From: Sarcocystis neurona
Lineage: Eukaryota; Apicomplexa; Conoidasida; Eucoccidiorida; Sarcocystidae
Length of the DNA stretch: 64,000 bases
Direction of reading: 5' to 3'
Assembly (NCBI GenBank): GCA_000727475.1
Contig: KL647292.1
Span: 4,163,132-4,227,131 of the forward strand
In this document: piece by piece, positions 47,401 through 57,242 of the stretch
Layout of the letters: each line of letters begins with the position of its first letter
Position numbering within the stretch: the stretch's first letter is position 1
Notes under the pieces: generated by a model
Database searches by the model: none
The model's input: the letters and a program-made list of their open reading frames with translations, nothing else
What the model was told of the DNA's origin: nothing
Position numbers and translations under genes: made by a program

Positions 47401-50400
47401 CGGTGAGTTTTTGCATGCGTGTGTGTCGAGTCGTGCTACTTTTGTCTTGATGAAGCTCACCTGAGCCTGTCTCAGAAAAAGCTCCTGCACAAGTGTTTAC
47501 GCGCTCGTGTGAGAAGGCGGTGTGTTTGCTGCTTCCGCGTCGTGTGGGTGCGACCCTTCTGCCTTGTTGCACGTCCCCTTGCAGGAAAATGCGATGCATT
47601 TTTTGCGGCCGCGCACCTACCTGAGGCAGTGCACACTGCTCATCTTTTCCCTGTACTCCCTTAGGTGGGAAGGAGGCCCCGCGTTGACTACTTGGAGTGA
47701 CATCTCTGCTGCTGTGCGGAATTTTCTTGGCGTTCTCCTCCGCAGTTCCCTGCTTTTGCAAATATAGTGAACTGCGTGCATCCATCGGTTTGACCCTCGT
47801 TCACGTGCGCAGCTCAGGAAATGATTTTCTCAAGCATCTGCACACGCGTTTGTGTTGCGATATTTGCGATGTGATACTGCTGCAGGTTCTCTTTCTTTCG
47901 CTTGCGTGCCCAGTACTCTTTGGAGCGCGGACGCTGCTCGCTCTGCGGGGGGCCACGCCGCCGCTGCATCCGCTGCTGCAGGGGCCTTCCCTCCTCTCGC
48001 AGCCGCTTGTCACTGCCTCTGCTGTAAGGAGACACAACGGCGGCAGGAAACTGTAGCCCTGCGACATTCGTAGTTCTTCGATGAACCTACGTGCACGCGT
48101 GTGTGCATTACTGTATCTCTGTGCCCTAAGCACAGACGTTAGTGTGTGATATGTCTGTACTTGTGGCTGATCAAGTAGACATCACTCGTGTGATGGTAGC
48201 AGTACTAGAAGGAGAAGTACTTTCACTGACGAAAACCACTGTCTGCCGTTATTGTTCCTGCAGTTGTACAGAATCTCATTGCAATAGGTCCACTTGTTTC
48301 CCGTTGAACAGCGGCCGGTGCTGCTGCAGCGACTGTGACACCTCGCCAGCTGCTTCCCGCAGCAACGTCCCACGTCCTCAGGCGCGAGCGTTTGTCTAGC
48401 TGCAGTCTGCCAGTGTACGTTTCTGCGTGTTTATTGCGTGGTCGCCAGTCGACGGTACGAAGGCGTATACTTGTGTGGCTGCCTACTGCATTTGGTGGGG
48501 AGGCGGCTCCACTGTGTTAAAGAATTTGTAGTACTTCGCAGCCACGTGGACACTCACGCAGGGACAGGCCTGGACCGGTTTGTTTACGATTAGTAGTACT
48601 AGTAGTTGCGCCAGTAGCACTAGGAACAACACTTTCACGACGAACAGAGGACGACGGTTGGCGTTCTGCGTAACTAAAAGCGAATGTCTTTGGTGGGCTG
48701 CTGTGTGCTGTTTCCCGCCGTGTCGGGTCAGATCTTCCTGCTGACCGAGTGGGTGCCCGCTGGCCTCATTCTTGCGGCTTTCTGGCACCGAAAGAACAGA
48801 AACAGCAACGTGCGTTCGACTCAGCAGCAGCAGCTAATGCAGCGGCAACACCAGCGGGAACAGCGCGAGGTAAGATCCAGCAGCATTACTTCTAGGCGAT
48901 CCCAGCGTTGCAACTCTGTGCTCCGCCTTTTGGTCGATGTGGTAGCCTGCTGCGTGTGAACGGTGCTTGTACGTACAGCCCGTTCGTGTGAAAAAAAGTG
49001 CGTCCAGTTTGTTTTATGTCATGTGCGCGTAGCGATCCACGCGCATCATCCTTCTAGTTACTGAAGAACGTCTTGGCAAGTTCAACAGTCATACAGTAGT
49101 GCGTCTGTGCGCAGATAAGATATCAGAAACATTGTTCACTTTTCTGTGTCTCTGAGGACGTTTAGATGTGTAGCCTCCGCAGCGCACTCTGTAGGGGCTG
49201 CTGTGCATTTTCAGAGCGATGCGCGTTTGTTTTCTGCTGTGTATATTCGCCGAGACCTTTTGATACGCTACGGTCTACCGGTGGAACTGTGCTGCTGTAA
49301 ACCGTCGAGGGACACGGCTGCGACTGCGCGTTATTTACTCGTCTTGCACGGTTGATTTTTCTTGTGCATTGCTTGTCTGCAGCGGAGCTTTGACTCCGCC
49401 AACGTTGCCGCTCCCCTCATGCAGCAGCCGTACTACCCTTTCTTAGCCCCGCCCGGCTACGGAGATCCACGCGCAGGAGCGCCTGCGGCAGGTGCCAACT
49501 GCGATGAGGTATGCCGCGTTTTCAGTATGTGCGTCTGGGTTTCTGGAACCGACAGAACTGTAGTTCAGAGTGCGAGTACGCAACAACACCACTTCTGTGT
49601 GTATACGTATAGCCATTACGTACATAGGAACTTTGTTGCAGCGCATTCCCTGAACCAAATTACCACAATAGAATTCCGTCACAGGGAGGCCGGGGTCACA
49701 CGTTAGCGACAGCAGCCACGGTCGGCTACAGGAAAAACTCCCGGTTAGCTGTTTCTACGTTGCGGGAGCGCAGGACGAGCGAGGGGCAGTGAAAGGGGTA
49801 CTGCAGTCCCGCAGCGACGCCTGTTACTTCTTTTTGATGACGTCGAAAAAGAGTTTGGCTAACGTGGCGCTGATGCGTGCGAGCTGGTCCCGTATTCTTT
49901 TTTCACGAGGGGGAACTTTCTGGCGCGACTCCTCCTCATCACACGGAGTGTGGCGCTGCGTGACTCGTGTGTGTATGCCCGGATACGTGTGAAAGAACAC
50001 GAACCACTTACACCCACACATCACATATATGCGTACGTGTAAAAAAAATATTATGTGCGTCCGCCGGTGATGTTAAAAGTGGTTTGCCGGTCTAGCTGTG
50101 GATGAACGTCTCCCTCACTCCCTCTGGCCGAGCTGCACATGCAGGCGCACAGGGAGGCATGTCCGTGTTCTCATCCGCAGGTAAAGCTTGCCCGCATGTT
50201 TGGTTCCTAACAGGTTCTGGGCGATGCGCTGAATATCTCGGTCTTGCGCTGCCGAGCTTTTGACTACTGTAGTTGCGTATCGCTTGTACGGTTTGAACTG
50301 CGGCTTCCGCTCTTGCAGACGCTACCTGGAGAGCAACTCGGACAGGCGCCTGTTCAGCAGCAGCAGCAGCCCGGAGTGGCGTACCAGCCGTGCTATCCTC

Positions 50401-50507
50401 TCGCACGTGGGTCACCTACGTACACCCTTGCTAATGCCTCCTACCCGCTGCAGGGGTATTACACTGGTCAATATCCGCCACATTATTACCCTCCGCCCGC
50501 GCTATAA
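41470..50507 (+). CDS. THH1/TOM1/TOM3-family multi-pass membrane protein
   Basis: At least ten exons over 9 kb. Supported ones are 41470-41920, 43061-43161, a long exon ending 44294, 44763-44905, 45872-45934, 47152-47190, 47585-47664, 48732-48869, 49383-49508 and 50319-50507. Start ATG 41470 (MWDPLLHAVQMVETVPVV) opens the first membrane helix; exon one ends at FLAIFG, matching the helix that carries NGVRA in TOM1. The exon ending 44294 holds the hallmark LFLDSAPALIFFASLSLIIL followed by FWAKIYYAALL, close to plant TOM1 (LLDLP..FF..Y.LLVLFWAEIYYQAR). Later helices are YVLFSLFAVILQ, LFIALLFALAGGAFLVYGLK and a final LLTEWVPAGLILAAFW. The cytosolic tail is rich in Gln, Pro, Tyr and Gly and ends in TAA at 50505. 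The family are GPCR-like seven-helix proteins of endomembranes. A Gln-rich insert (QQQQMQQQELQQQ) sits in the first loop. The joins 43161 to the 44294 exon, 44294 to 44763, and 47664 to 48732 are not in phase as drawn, so small exons are missing. Confidence 0.8.
47030..47062. repeat. GT microsatellite
   Basis: GT units with a TATGTATG break, in an intron of the TOM1-like gene. Confidence 0.9.
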
Positions 50508-50646
50508 TGTTGATTGGCGTGACAGTGCCGTAACGGAGGGAGGCGGCTGTCGGCCAGATGAAGTGAGGAGACAGGCAGTCCGCGTGAGACGCCAGGCAGG
50601 TTTCCAGTAGAAATTGCAGAAAAAATAGCATCTTTCCGTCGAAGCT

Positions 50647-50767
50647 TTTTCACGATCGAGTGAAATTGAGAAAGGTAGTTACAAGACCATGTATTCAAAC
50701 TTGAATATGGGTACAGCTTCGCGTTTCCTCCAGAACCTTTCCACGACCGAGTGAAAGTGGAAAAGGT
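50647..50767. repeat. Two related hairpin-forming copies
   Basis: Copy one at about 50647-50677 (CTTTTTCACGATCGAGTGAA and then TTGAGAAAG) and copy two at about 50735-50767 (CCTTTCCACGACCGAGTGAA and then AGTGGAAAAGG) share the core CACGAYCGAGTGAA. In copy two CCTTTCCAC pairs with GTGGAAAAGG around a short loop; in copy one the stem has weaker pairing. They lie 140-260 bp after the stop of the TOM1-like gene. Confidence 0.6.
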
Positions 50768-52003
50768 ACCAGCGTGGCTCCCTGTACACAGCATGCTTGT
50801 TTTCTTGCTTGAGTGAGAATTCCGTAATAGACGGTGTTCCGTAAACGTAAACAGCCGCAGCGGTGTAATGTAGTCCCACTTTTGCAACACCACTGTGTAG
50901 ATGCTACACGTGCACCCAGCTGCGCGCGTGGATGCGTTGCTCATCCAGGTGTTCACGACGGATGTCGGTTTTTTGACGCATTGTTGCGGAGGTCGGCTGT
51001 AGTAGTGTGCTGGTGTTTAAAGAGTCTGCACAGTATACTGAGAGACTCTGCAGAGGGGGAGGACTTCACGTAGGTATGTCACTGCCTTGCGCCTCGCTGT
51101 GTGCCCAAACACGCATGAGATTAAAGATATTCATGTGTGGAACGTAGATACGTGCAAGCGTGACTGTCAACGTAGACAAAAACCAAAGCACTAACGCAGC
51201 TGCGAGAATGTGCGTATTCATGGCGTGCCGTCGGAGTCTCTCGCGTGGATGTCGCCGCTCGACTCCCTTCGTACTGTTTGGTCGCGGAGGTCAGTCTATT
51301 TACCGGTGGGTGTGGTGTTTGAAGGAGAGTCGACGTGGCCGTGATCCTCGCACAGAGCACTGTGTGTATAAGACGGAACACGTGTGCGAAAACGAGGCCA
51401 CGCCTCTGTCCACGTAGCCCTGAGATATGAGTGTTGCGTAGACGCAGCTGTAGCAGGTGCAGGTGAGGCGGAGGAGACCGCGAGCGACAGCAGCGACAGA
51501 GAGAGAGGAGAGGGCGGGCAGCAGCAGCAATGTGTCGCTCTAGCGTGCGTGTACAATTTGCGAACTCTTCAGGATCGGAAAAGTCTTATCTCTTGAATGG
51601 GGAGATGAGATTTTAGCTTTTTTTTTCGGATCACTAGCTAGCTGCGCCTTCCAAAACACTCCTTTATATCTACGCAGCCACGGGCCGAAGGGACCATTAC
51701 GCACGCAAGAGGAAAACCAAGAAGCTGAGTAGCACGCAGTCAGTGCACAGTGCACCACTCCTCCTCCCAGTTGACTTGACGGTAATTCACGAACGCGACA
51801 CAATAGTTGGTGCCTAAAACTCATTTCCACTAAATTTAAAGAAAGGCACTTGAAGTATCCAAGACGCGTCAGCCGCTGCGTTTTTCAGTGTTACGTGCCC
51901 GCGTATGACGCCTTCTGTACGCGTGTGTGCGCTGCTCAATATTACGGTAGAAATGCTTGTGCGGAATGGTACAAGGAGTGGTAGTCATTGCGGTAACACG
52001 TGG

Positions 52004-52288
52004 AGATTGTAGGCCACCCAAATAAGGGACCCTTTGTGCCACACTCCCCCACTTGTCCAAAAGTCAATTACTCATTCCCCGACAACGCCAGCCCGAGTCA
52101 GTTAATTTTCATCACTTTACCGTCTTAGGCTGCAAGATTTGTTGCATGCAGATTGTAGACCACTCAAACTAGCGACCGTGCGCCGCACTACTCCAGTTGT
52201 CCAAAAATCAATTCCTCATTCTCCGACATCCGCAGCCCGAGTCAGTTAATTTTCATCACTTTACTCTCTTAGGCTGCAAGATTTGTTC
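52004..52288. repeat. Direct repeat of about 145 bp, two copies
   Basis: Copy one starts at 52004 and copy two at 52150. Shared blocks in order are AGATTGTAGRCCAC, TTGTCCAAAARTCAATT, CTCATTC, and the exactly conserved GCCCGAGTCAGTTAATTTTC followed by ATCACTTTA, then CTTAGGCTGCAAGATTTGTT. Identity is about 85-90 per cent by eye. The copies contain no long frame. Confidence 0.9.
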
Positions 52289-52302
52289 CACTGCTAAGGA
52301 CA

Positions 52303-53310
52303 TGCTCCTCCACGCCGACACTGAGCAGCTGTTGAACACATTGTAGGAATACGTACCCGCCGACAGTGATGCCAAGAATTCAGCGCTTTTTCTCGCACCC
52401 TTTTCCAAAGAGATATGCCCTGCTTTGCCCGACTCTACGTGGAGCAGAGGGGCTGACGGTGCAACAGCGCACCCATTCTATACCATGCATCGCCCTACCT
52501 TGCTGCACACGAAGCAAATTGCTACTGCGAAGAATGATCAGGCATTCCTCACTATTTTTGCGCCCTGGTGCTATTCGAAGGCCACTGCAGGAACCCATGC
52601 AGCACGGCGGGGTAAGACAGTCTTCCTTGACCAGCCTACCATGACTTACGATGCCTGCAGGCGCTTTCGCTCTACCAAAGCGTAGGTGTGCGTTCACTAT
52701 GATCTATGCTCATGACCTGTGGGTGCGAAGAGGACGTATCCTGTGCCCTTCTTCCATACAAAGGAAGGCGCACAGTTCGTCAAGCGGTACTGTTTGCTGC
52801 GGAAGGGAAGCACTTTTTAACTGCTCGTCCCTTTGCACTGGTGTCTCGAGACCTCATCAACGCGGCTGATAACGCGTGACTGCAAACGTTCTGCTGAGGA
52901 GCTGGCAGTAGACACCGTCTTTCGCTGGTAGTAGAGGTGATTAAAATAGGCGTTCCCGCAGAAATGCCACTGGAACTGCAAAGGTTACGTGGAGGAGCTG
53001 GAAGTAAACTTCCTCTGTCGCTGTTAGGACGCGTGAACAAAACCAGCTTCTGTGCCGACCAACTAGTACGCCGCGAACTCGACGCCTGCAGGACACTTCC
53101 TTCGCAAAGACACGGTAGATGTCCTTCCCCACTGTAGCACATCTAGTAACCGAGAAAGAAAAGGCATCCGAAGAGCAGGAACCGTTGCTGGACACGATTA
53201 AAATTCATCCTTTAGCGTAGGCGAAAGAAAGCACGGCTCCACGAGAGATAGCGACGGTGGATTACGACAGCCTGAAGCATGTAATGAAGGTTGAACCTTA
53301 ACCAGCAGGA
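52303..53310 (+). pseudogene. Decayed gene-like stretch with in-frame stops and frame changes
   Basis: From about 52303 a plus frame reads like protein (EYVPADSDAKNSALFLAPFS, then DQAFLTIFAPWCYSKAT and FLDQPTMTYDACRRFRSTK). It has one TAG near its start and a TAG at about 52683. The same frame continues past that stop (VPFFHTKEGAQFVKRYCLL) and meets more stops. Then two related segments about 97 bp apart (KRSAEELAVDTVF and GYVEELEVNFLCRC) read well but are broken by stops. In another frame, 53127-53299 gives LVTEKEKASEEQEPLLDTIK, a TAG, then IATVDYDSLKHVMKVEP. Such broken but protein-like text suggests a dead gene or dead repeat-protein copy. I do not recognise the parent. Chance composition or several tiny exons are alternatives. 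Confidence 0.35.
52881..53070 (+). repeat. Diverged direct repeat of about 97 bp
   Basis: Copy one begins at 52881 (TGCAAACGTT) and copy two at 52978 (TGCAAAGGTT). Both continue with GAGGAGCTGGMAGTARAC and YTTTCGCTG or TGTCGCTG. It lies inside the decayed gene-like stretch and, in frame, would encode two similar peptides around EEL-V. Confidence 0.6.
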
Positions 53311-53382
53311 TCAGTACTGCTATCACTCACGTGAGATGTTCTCGGCTTCGACTTAGCCTTCGCGTTTCATTTTATGCTCGCC

Positions 53383-55380
53383 CTACTGGCCCCCCGCACT
53401 ATTTTCCTTGACACACCCTGCATCAGTCGCATGAAGAGCGCCCGCGAACATGCAGCTGGCAACTGGAAAGCGGCCTGCATCCACAAAGTTTGGAAAGGGA
53501 TCTCTCGTGACTGTCGAAATACAGTCTTGAGGTCGCACGCCAGTTTGTAGCGCACAGCGGAAGGATCCTTTCCAAAGTGTGTCGAACGCAGCAGGAATCT
53601 CTGCTTCGGAGCTCCCGCCGCTCTCGCTACTAGAGAGCAGCCGTTCGCACTCTTGTGCAGGCGCGCTGCGGCGTCCCTCTGGTGCAGCATCAGAAGAAGA
53701 GTTCTGCTGCTGCGCCGACGGGCGCGGCCTGTTTGAAAGAGAAGCAACATCTTGGATCAATCGTGATGCTAGCTCCTGCAGAGCTTGTGCGTGAGTTTCT
53801 CCCGCATCTTGGTGCCTGCCAGAGCAAGTGCCGCGCTCCCTTTTTGCGGGCACGGTACCCGCGTCACCTGCAAGGTTACATTTCTCCTTGTCCTGCGTGC
53901 TGTAGTTAGGAGCCCCAAGGTCTTCCCATGCCTCTTCACTCGTCTCACCACCTAGCTGCGACCGCTGTAGGTATCTTTCCTGTTTACGCACTCGCTGCTG
54001 TCGCTGCCGCTTTGGCGCAAGCCACACACTTTCTGAACTTGTCCTCTCCCTTAGTGCGAGTCTTGCAGGTGATTCTTGCTGCTGTGGGGTGCTGTGGCTC
54101 TGGTACATACAGTCGTTCGCACGAGCATTCCCGCTCACTTCTGCTGTTCGGTCACAAGTTGCTTTCATCGCTGTGTTGAGCGATGCTACAGAAGCACAAC
54201 TCGAGGATATGCTAGTTGTCACGCCTTCCTCTTCCGTAGAAGCGGACGCGGTAGCCACAAACCCACAAGGCGCAGCTACGGTTGGTGCCTCACACGCAGG
54301 CAGACGCGGTCCAGGGCAGTAGTTTCGCGGAAAAACGCATGCTTTGTCAGCTAGTAGACGAGTGGCTCTTCGCAGTGAATTGGTGGTCTCGCGCCGGTCT
54401 TGTTCCTTTATGGAGTGAAACCTGCCGCGCAGACAGTTTCTCCTGCGAACCGTGTGCTCTGTCTGCTGTAGGTAGTGACTCTGCCGCTGATTTTCTGGTC
54501 GACTAGAGGTGGACGATGTCGAACTGTAAGAGGAAGGAGGTGTGCGTTTGTGTTTCTTTGCCCTACTCTTCCCTGGAGGCCTGCGGAGAAAATTTTTTCT
54601 CGTCTGCGAGGGAAACGCGTTTTCTTTCAGAAGCTGTTCCTGAAACGACGCACAAGAAACTTCATCCAGAGACTTAGCATTTGAAGTTCTGCGTGGCAGC
54701 ACCCGCTCGTGTCTCATCTGGCGGGTACGAGACACGTTCGCGCTGTCTACCGCATTCAACTTGTACGTATCCGTATCTGCAGGCAACACGTGCACATCAG
54801 AAGCGGGCGAACGAGCAGCTCCTGTCTGTGAAACTGCTGCTTCCTTTGTCACAGATAGTGCAGCCGCTTCTGAAGACGACGGTGCATCTATTTCTTCCAC
54901 ACGGTTTGAGCTGATGAGCGAGAGTGCAGCGCAGCTGCGCGCCGCGAACGCTGCAGTTTTCGAGGACTGCCGCCGCTTAGCCAAACGAGTGTCAGCAGCA
55001 AAGTGACAGCCGGGTTTCTTCAGCTTCATAACCGGCTCCAACGGTGAGTAAAGGCGTTCCGCCGCAGAGCAGGCCTGTTGCGGAGGAGTAGAATCGCTAG
55101 AGAAATCTTCTGAAAAGTGTTCCGCAGCGGCAGCTCGGACAGGAAACCGTAGAAGGCAAATGTCGCTGTGAGTGCTGCTGCTTGTAGACACTCTTCGATG
55201 TTTTCCTTGGCAGTTTCGATGGCGTCGAGCAGAACGAAGGCCGCGGCGCTCAGTAACGAAAGAGCGTTCTTCATCAGCGCGCAAGCGCAGGCGGACTCGC
55301 TTCGTCTTGCCTGTTTTGACCATGCAGAAGCGAAACGAAGATGTAACGGCGTCAACGAGGACAAGCAAAAGTTGGTTCAT
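53383..55380 (-). CDS. Unknown basic, Ser/Arg-rich protein, single exon
   Basis: ATG at 55380 opens 665 codons to a TAG at 53383. A second ATG 19 codons in (MVKTGKTKRVRLRLRADEER) gives a very basic start and may be the true one. The preceding residues (MNQLLLVLVDAVTSSF) could instead be a weak hydrophobic leader. The protein is Ser, Arg, Ala and Glu rich throughout, with Lys/Arg clusters that look like nuclear localisation signals (KSRAKKHKR) and a Ser/Thr run after them. Near the C-terminus a more ordered segment (FDTLWKGSFRCALQTGVRPQ, then RDPFPNFVDAGRFPVASC) follows. CAG runs are rare here, unlike genes in the repeat-rich part. No domain is recognised. A long open frame in otherwise stop-rich DNA supports coding. 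Confidence 0.65.
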   Translation of the reverse strand: MNQLLLVLVDAVTSSFRFCMVKTGKTKRVRLRLRADEERSFVTERRGLRSARRHRNCQGKHRRVSTSSSTHSDICLLRFPVRAAAAEHFSEDFSSDSTPPQQACSAAERLYSPLEPVMKLKKPGCHFAADTRLAKRRQSSKTAAFAARSCAALSLISSNRVEEIDAPSSSEAAALSVTKEAAVSQTGAARSPASDVHVLPADTDTYKLNAVDSANVSRTRQMRHERVLPRRTSNAKSLDEVSCASFQEQLLKENAFPSQTRKNFLRRPPGKSRAKKHKRTPPSSYSSTSSTSSRPENQRQSHYLQQTEHTVRRRNCLRGRFHSIKEQDRRETTNSLRRATRLLADKACVFPRNYCPGPRLPACEAPTVAAPCGFVATASASTEEEGVTTSISSSCASVASLNTAMKATCDRTAEVSGNARANDCMYQSHSTPQQQESPARLALRERTSSESVWLAPKRQRQQRVRKQERYLQRSQLGGETSEEAWEDLGAPNYSTQDKEKCNLAGDAGTVPAKRERGTCSGRHQDAGETHAQALQELASRLIQDVASLSNRPRPSAQQQNSSSDAAPEGRRSAPAQECERLLSSSESGGSSEAEIPAAFDTLWKGSFRCALQTGVRPQDCISTVTRDPFPNFVDAGRFPVASCMFAGALHATDAGCVKENSAGGQ

Positions 55381-55892
55381 TTATTCGCAACGGCAACACT
55401 CCAGCGTATGCTGCCTGTAAATGTGGGTGAGTGTGTACGAAGTGTACGTCCGCATAAGAACGAGGAATATTGTAGGTGCACTGGTGCCTCTTAATACTCT
55501 ATCCTAGACCCTTCAGTGTTCACAAAGCAGTTCCTGAATGCGCGTGTTTGAACGTAGTGCATCCCTTCTAGAGCGGCCTACACCCACAGGCAAGAATTAG
55601 AGCGCACAAGAATTCTGCAGTAGAATTCTGCGTACTCCCCTGTGTCACAGCAGTTATAGAGGCCCAGCGGCTGCTCTCCGTACGCACGCGTCCAGAGTAG
55701 CTAACCTCTTACAACCGCACGTGTGCAAGGCGTACGTGCATACAATCCCTCGTACTACTGCTCCTCCTCCATATTTCGGAAGCCATGTGCGCGCACACAC
55801 ACAGACGGTAACAGTGCAGCAAGTGCTGAATGCGACTACGTAGGGACGTACAGGCACGCTCTATGTCGATTGTTTTCTCGTTTCAGAGTCAC

Positions 55893-56567
55893 TCATACAG
55901 ACCTATGAATATACCACGAACAACTGCGCTCCCATCGATCTGTCCGTGTACGCCGAAATGAGCTGTACGGCTGTTCCAGGATAAGCAGAGACAGCCACTT
56001 ATTTGCGAGTAGATCTGCACATCCTGTTCGAGTGCAGATGTTGACACCGAGGAGGGCGACTTTCATGGATCGCCAAAGCTTGACGCTGAACGGACCAGGG
56101 GGCTTATCTGAAAAGGAGGAAAGCGAAGCAGTTGACGCGCTTTGTGACTTGCTTTTCACTCTCCTTCGCGTTTTCGTTTCCACAAGAGGCTCTACGTGCG
56201 GCGCCGCACAAGTCCCTTCCTGTCGCTCTTGTTTTTCACAGGGATCCGCAGCTGCAACCACTGCAATCTTCCTCTCTTCTTCTTCTTCACTACTTGTTGT
56301 GTCATTGTCGCTGCAGAGCTTAAATACAGCGTAGCGATTGATTGTTCGGCGAAGCTCTTGTTTGCGGGATGGAGAGGAGATTGAGGGAAGCGTGAAAAGA
56401 CACGACAGTAGCGACCGCTCGCGCCTGTGCCCACCAGCAGCCACAGCACGACGTGACAAGCCGCACACCGACCAGAGGCAGTTGGGCTTGTGCAGCTGAT
56501 GAAGAAACATAACATGACGCAGGTGTTGGGGATATGGTGTGCAGCCAGCGTGTTTCCGCCTCCACAC
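55893..56567 (-). CDS. Possible exon or small gene, acidic then basic protein
   Basis: Open minus frame of 224 codons without an ATG at its upper end. The best part, about residues 75-200, starts near an acceptor-like cttaagctctgcag signal at about 56313. It contains an acidic run (SDNDTTSSEEEEERK), a Ser-rich basic part (RRRVKSKSQSASTASLSS) and a hydrophobic end (KVALLGVN, LLANKWLSLLILEQ). No plus-strand frame of similar quality overlaps. It could be an exon of a minus gene whose other exons I cannot see. Confidence 0.3.
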   Translation of the reverse strand: MWRRKHAGCTPYPQHLRHVMFLHQLHKPNCLWSVCGLSRRAVAAGGHRRERSLLSCLFTLPSISSPSRKQELRRTINRYAVFKLCSDNDTTSSEEEEERKIAVVAAADPCEKQERQEGTCAAPHVEPLVETKTRRRVKSKSQSASTASLSSFSDKPPGPFSVKLWRSMKVALLGVNICTRTGCADLLANKWLSLLILEQPYSSFRRTRTDRWERSCSWYIHRSV

Positions 56568-57242
56568 TCAACGATTCGTCGCGCAGTCTTTCTGGGCGCT
56601 TCTAGGTGACCAAGCATTGCCACAGGATTCGTGTTCTACAAACACGGTCTTCAACCTCTTGTTGAAAGTGGACTTCTTCCCGATGCAACACCCAAGCCCA
56701 TATTCCTCTCTCATCAGCGCGGTTATAGTGCACAGTGCGTTTACCCCGAAATGACGCATCCATACGAGTTCATCAGCCTAACTCTAGCACCTGCCACGAC
56801 ATCACACTCGTTGACAGCCTACCTGTCCGTAGTGCAAGACTCTGACGTCTGGAGACACTCGCTGAAAAAGACATGCGAAACGTCGCTGCAAGGACGTGTG
56901 CCTCCTGACTTTTGCCAAAAGTGGAAGTCGAGAAAAAAGGTAATACATACGTTCGCGACGCTGCCTTTGTGCTTAACCATGGGCCGCACAAGTCGTCTCA
57001 GTGTATGTAAACGCGGTTGCTGCTGGCTGCACCCGTACCCAGAAAGCTTTGCGGCACGCGGATTTGCAGTGTACAAGTGTACGAGGAGGCGAGCGGGTAG
57101 TCGTAAAAACATTCCGTACGTACACACGTTAGCGAAGAAGCGCAAGTGGGACAGGACGCAACGAGCAACAACGTCTGCAATATACAAGAGAAGGCATTAC
57201 GACCACCCGTGGTACACCGTCAGCAACAATAAGCAGCACTAA

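Larger units (their letters stand above)
50508..52302. other. Repeat-poor intergenic region downstream of the TOM1-like gene
   Basis: CAG runs stop abruptly here, marking the change from repeat-rich to repeat-poor DNA. It contains the 3' untranslated region of the TOM1-like gene, a pair of hairpin-like repeats (50647-50767) and a 145-bp direct repeat (52004-52288). No frame has exon character. Confidence 0.45.

Noticed and set aside
56631..57242. Plus-strand frame of 203 codons
   Set aside because: No ATG at its start and no recognisable motif; an acceptor and a donor-like GTAATA are present, but the text is not convincingly protein-like.
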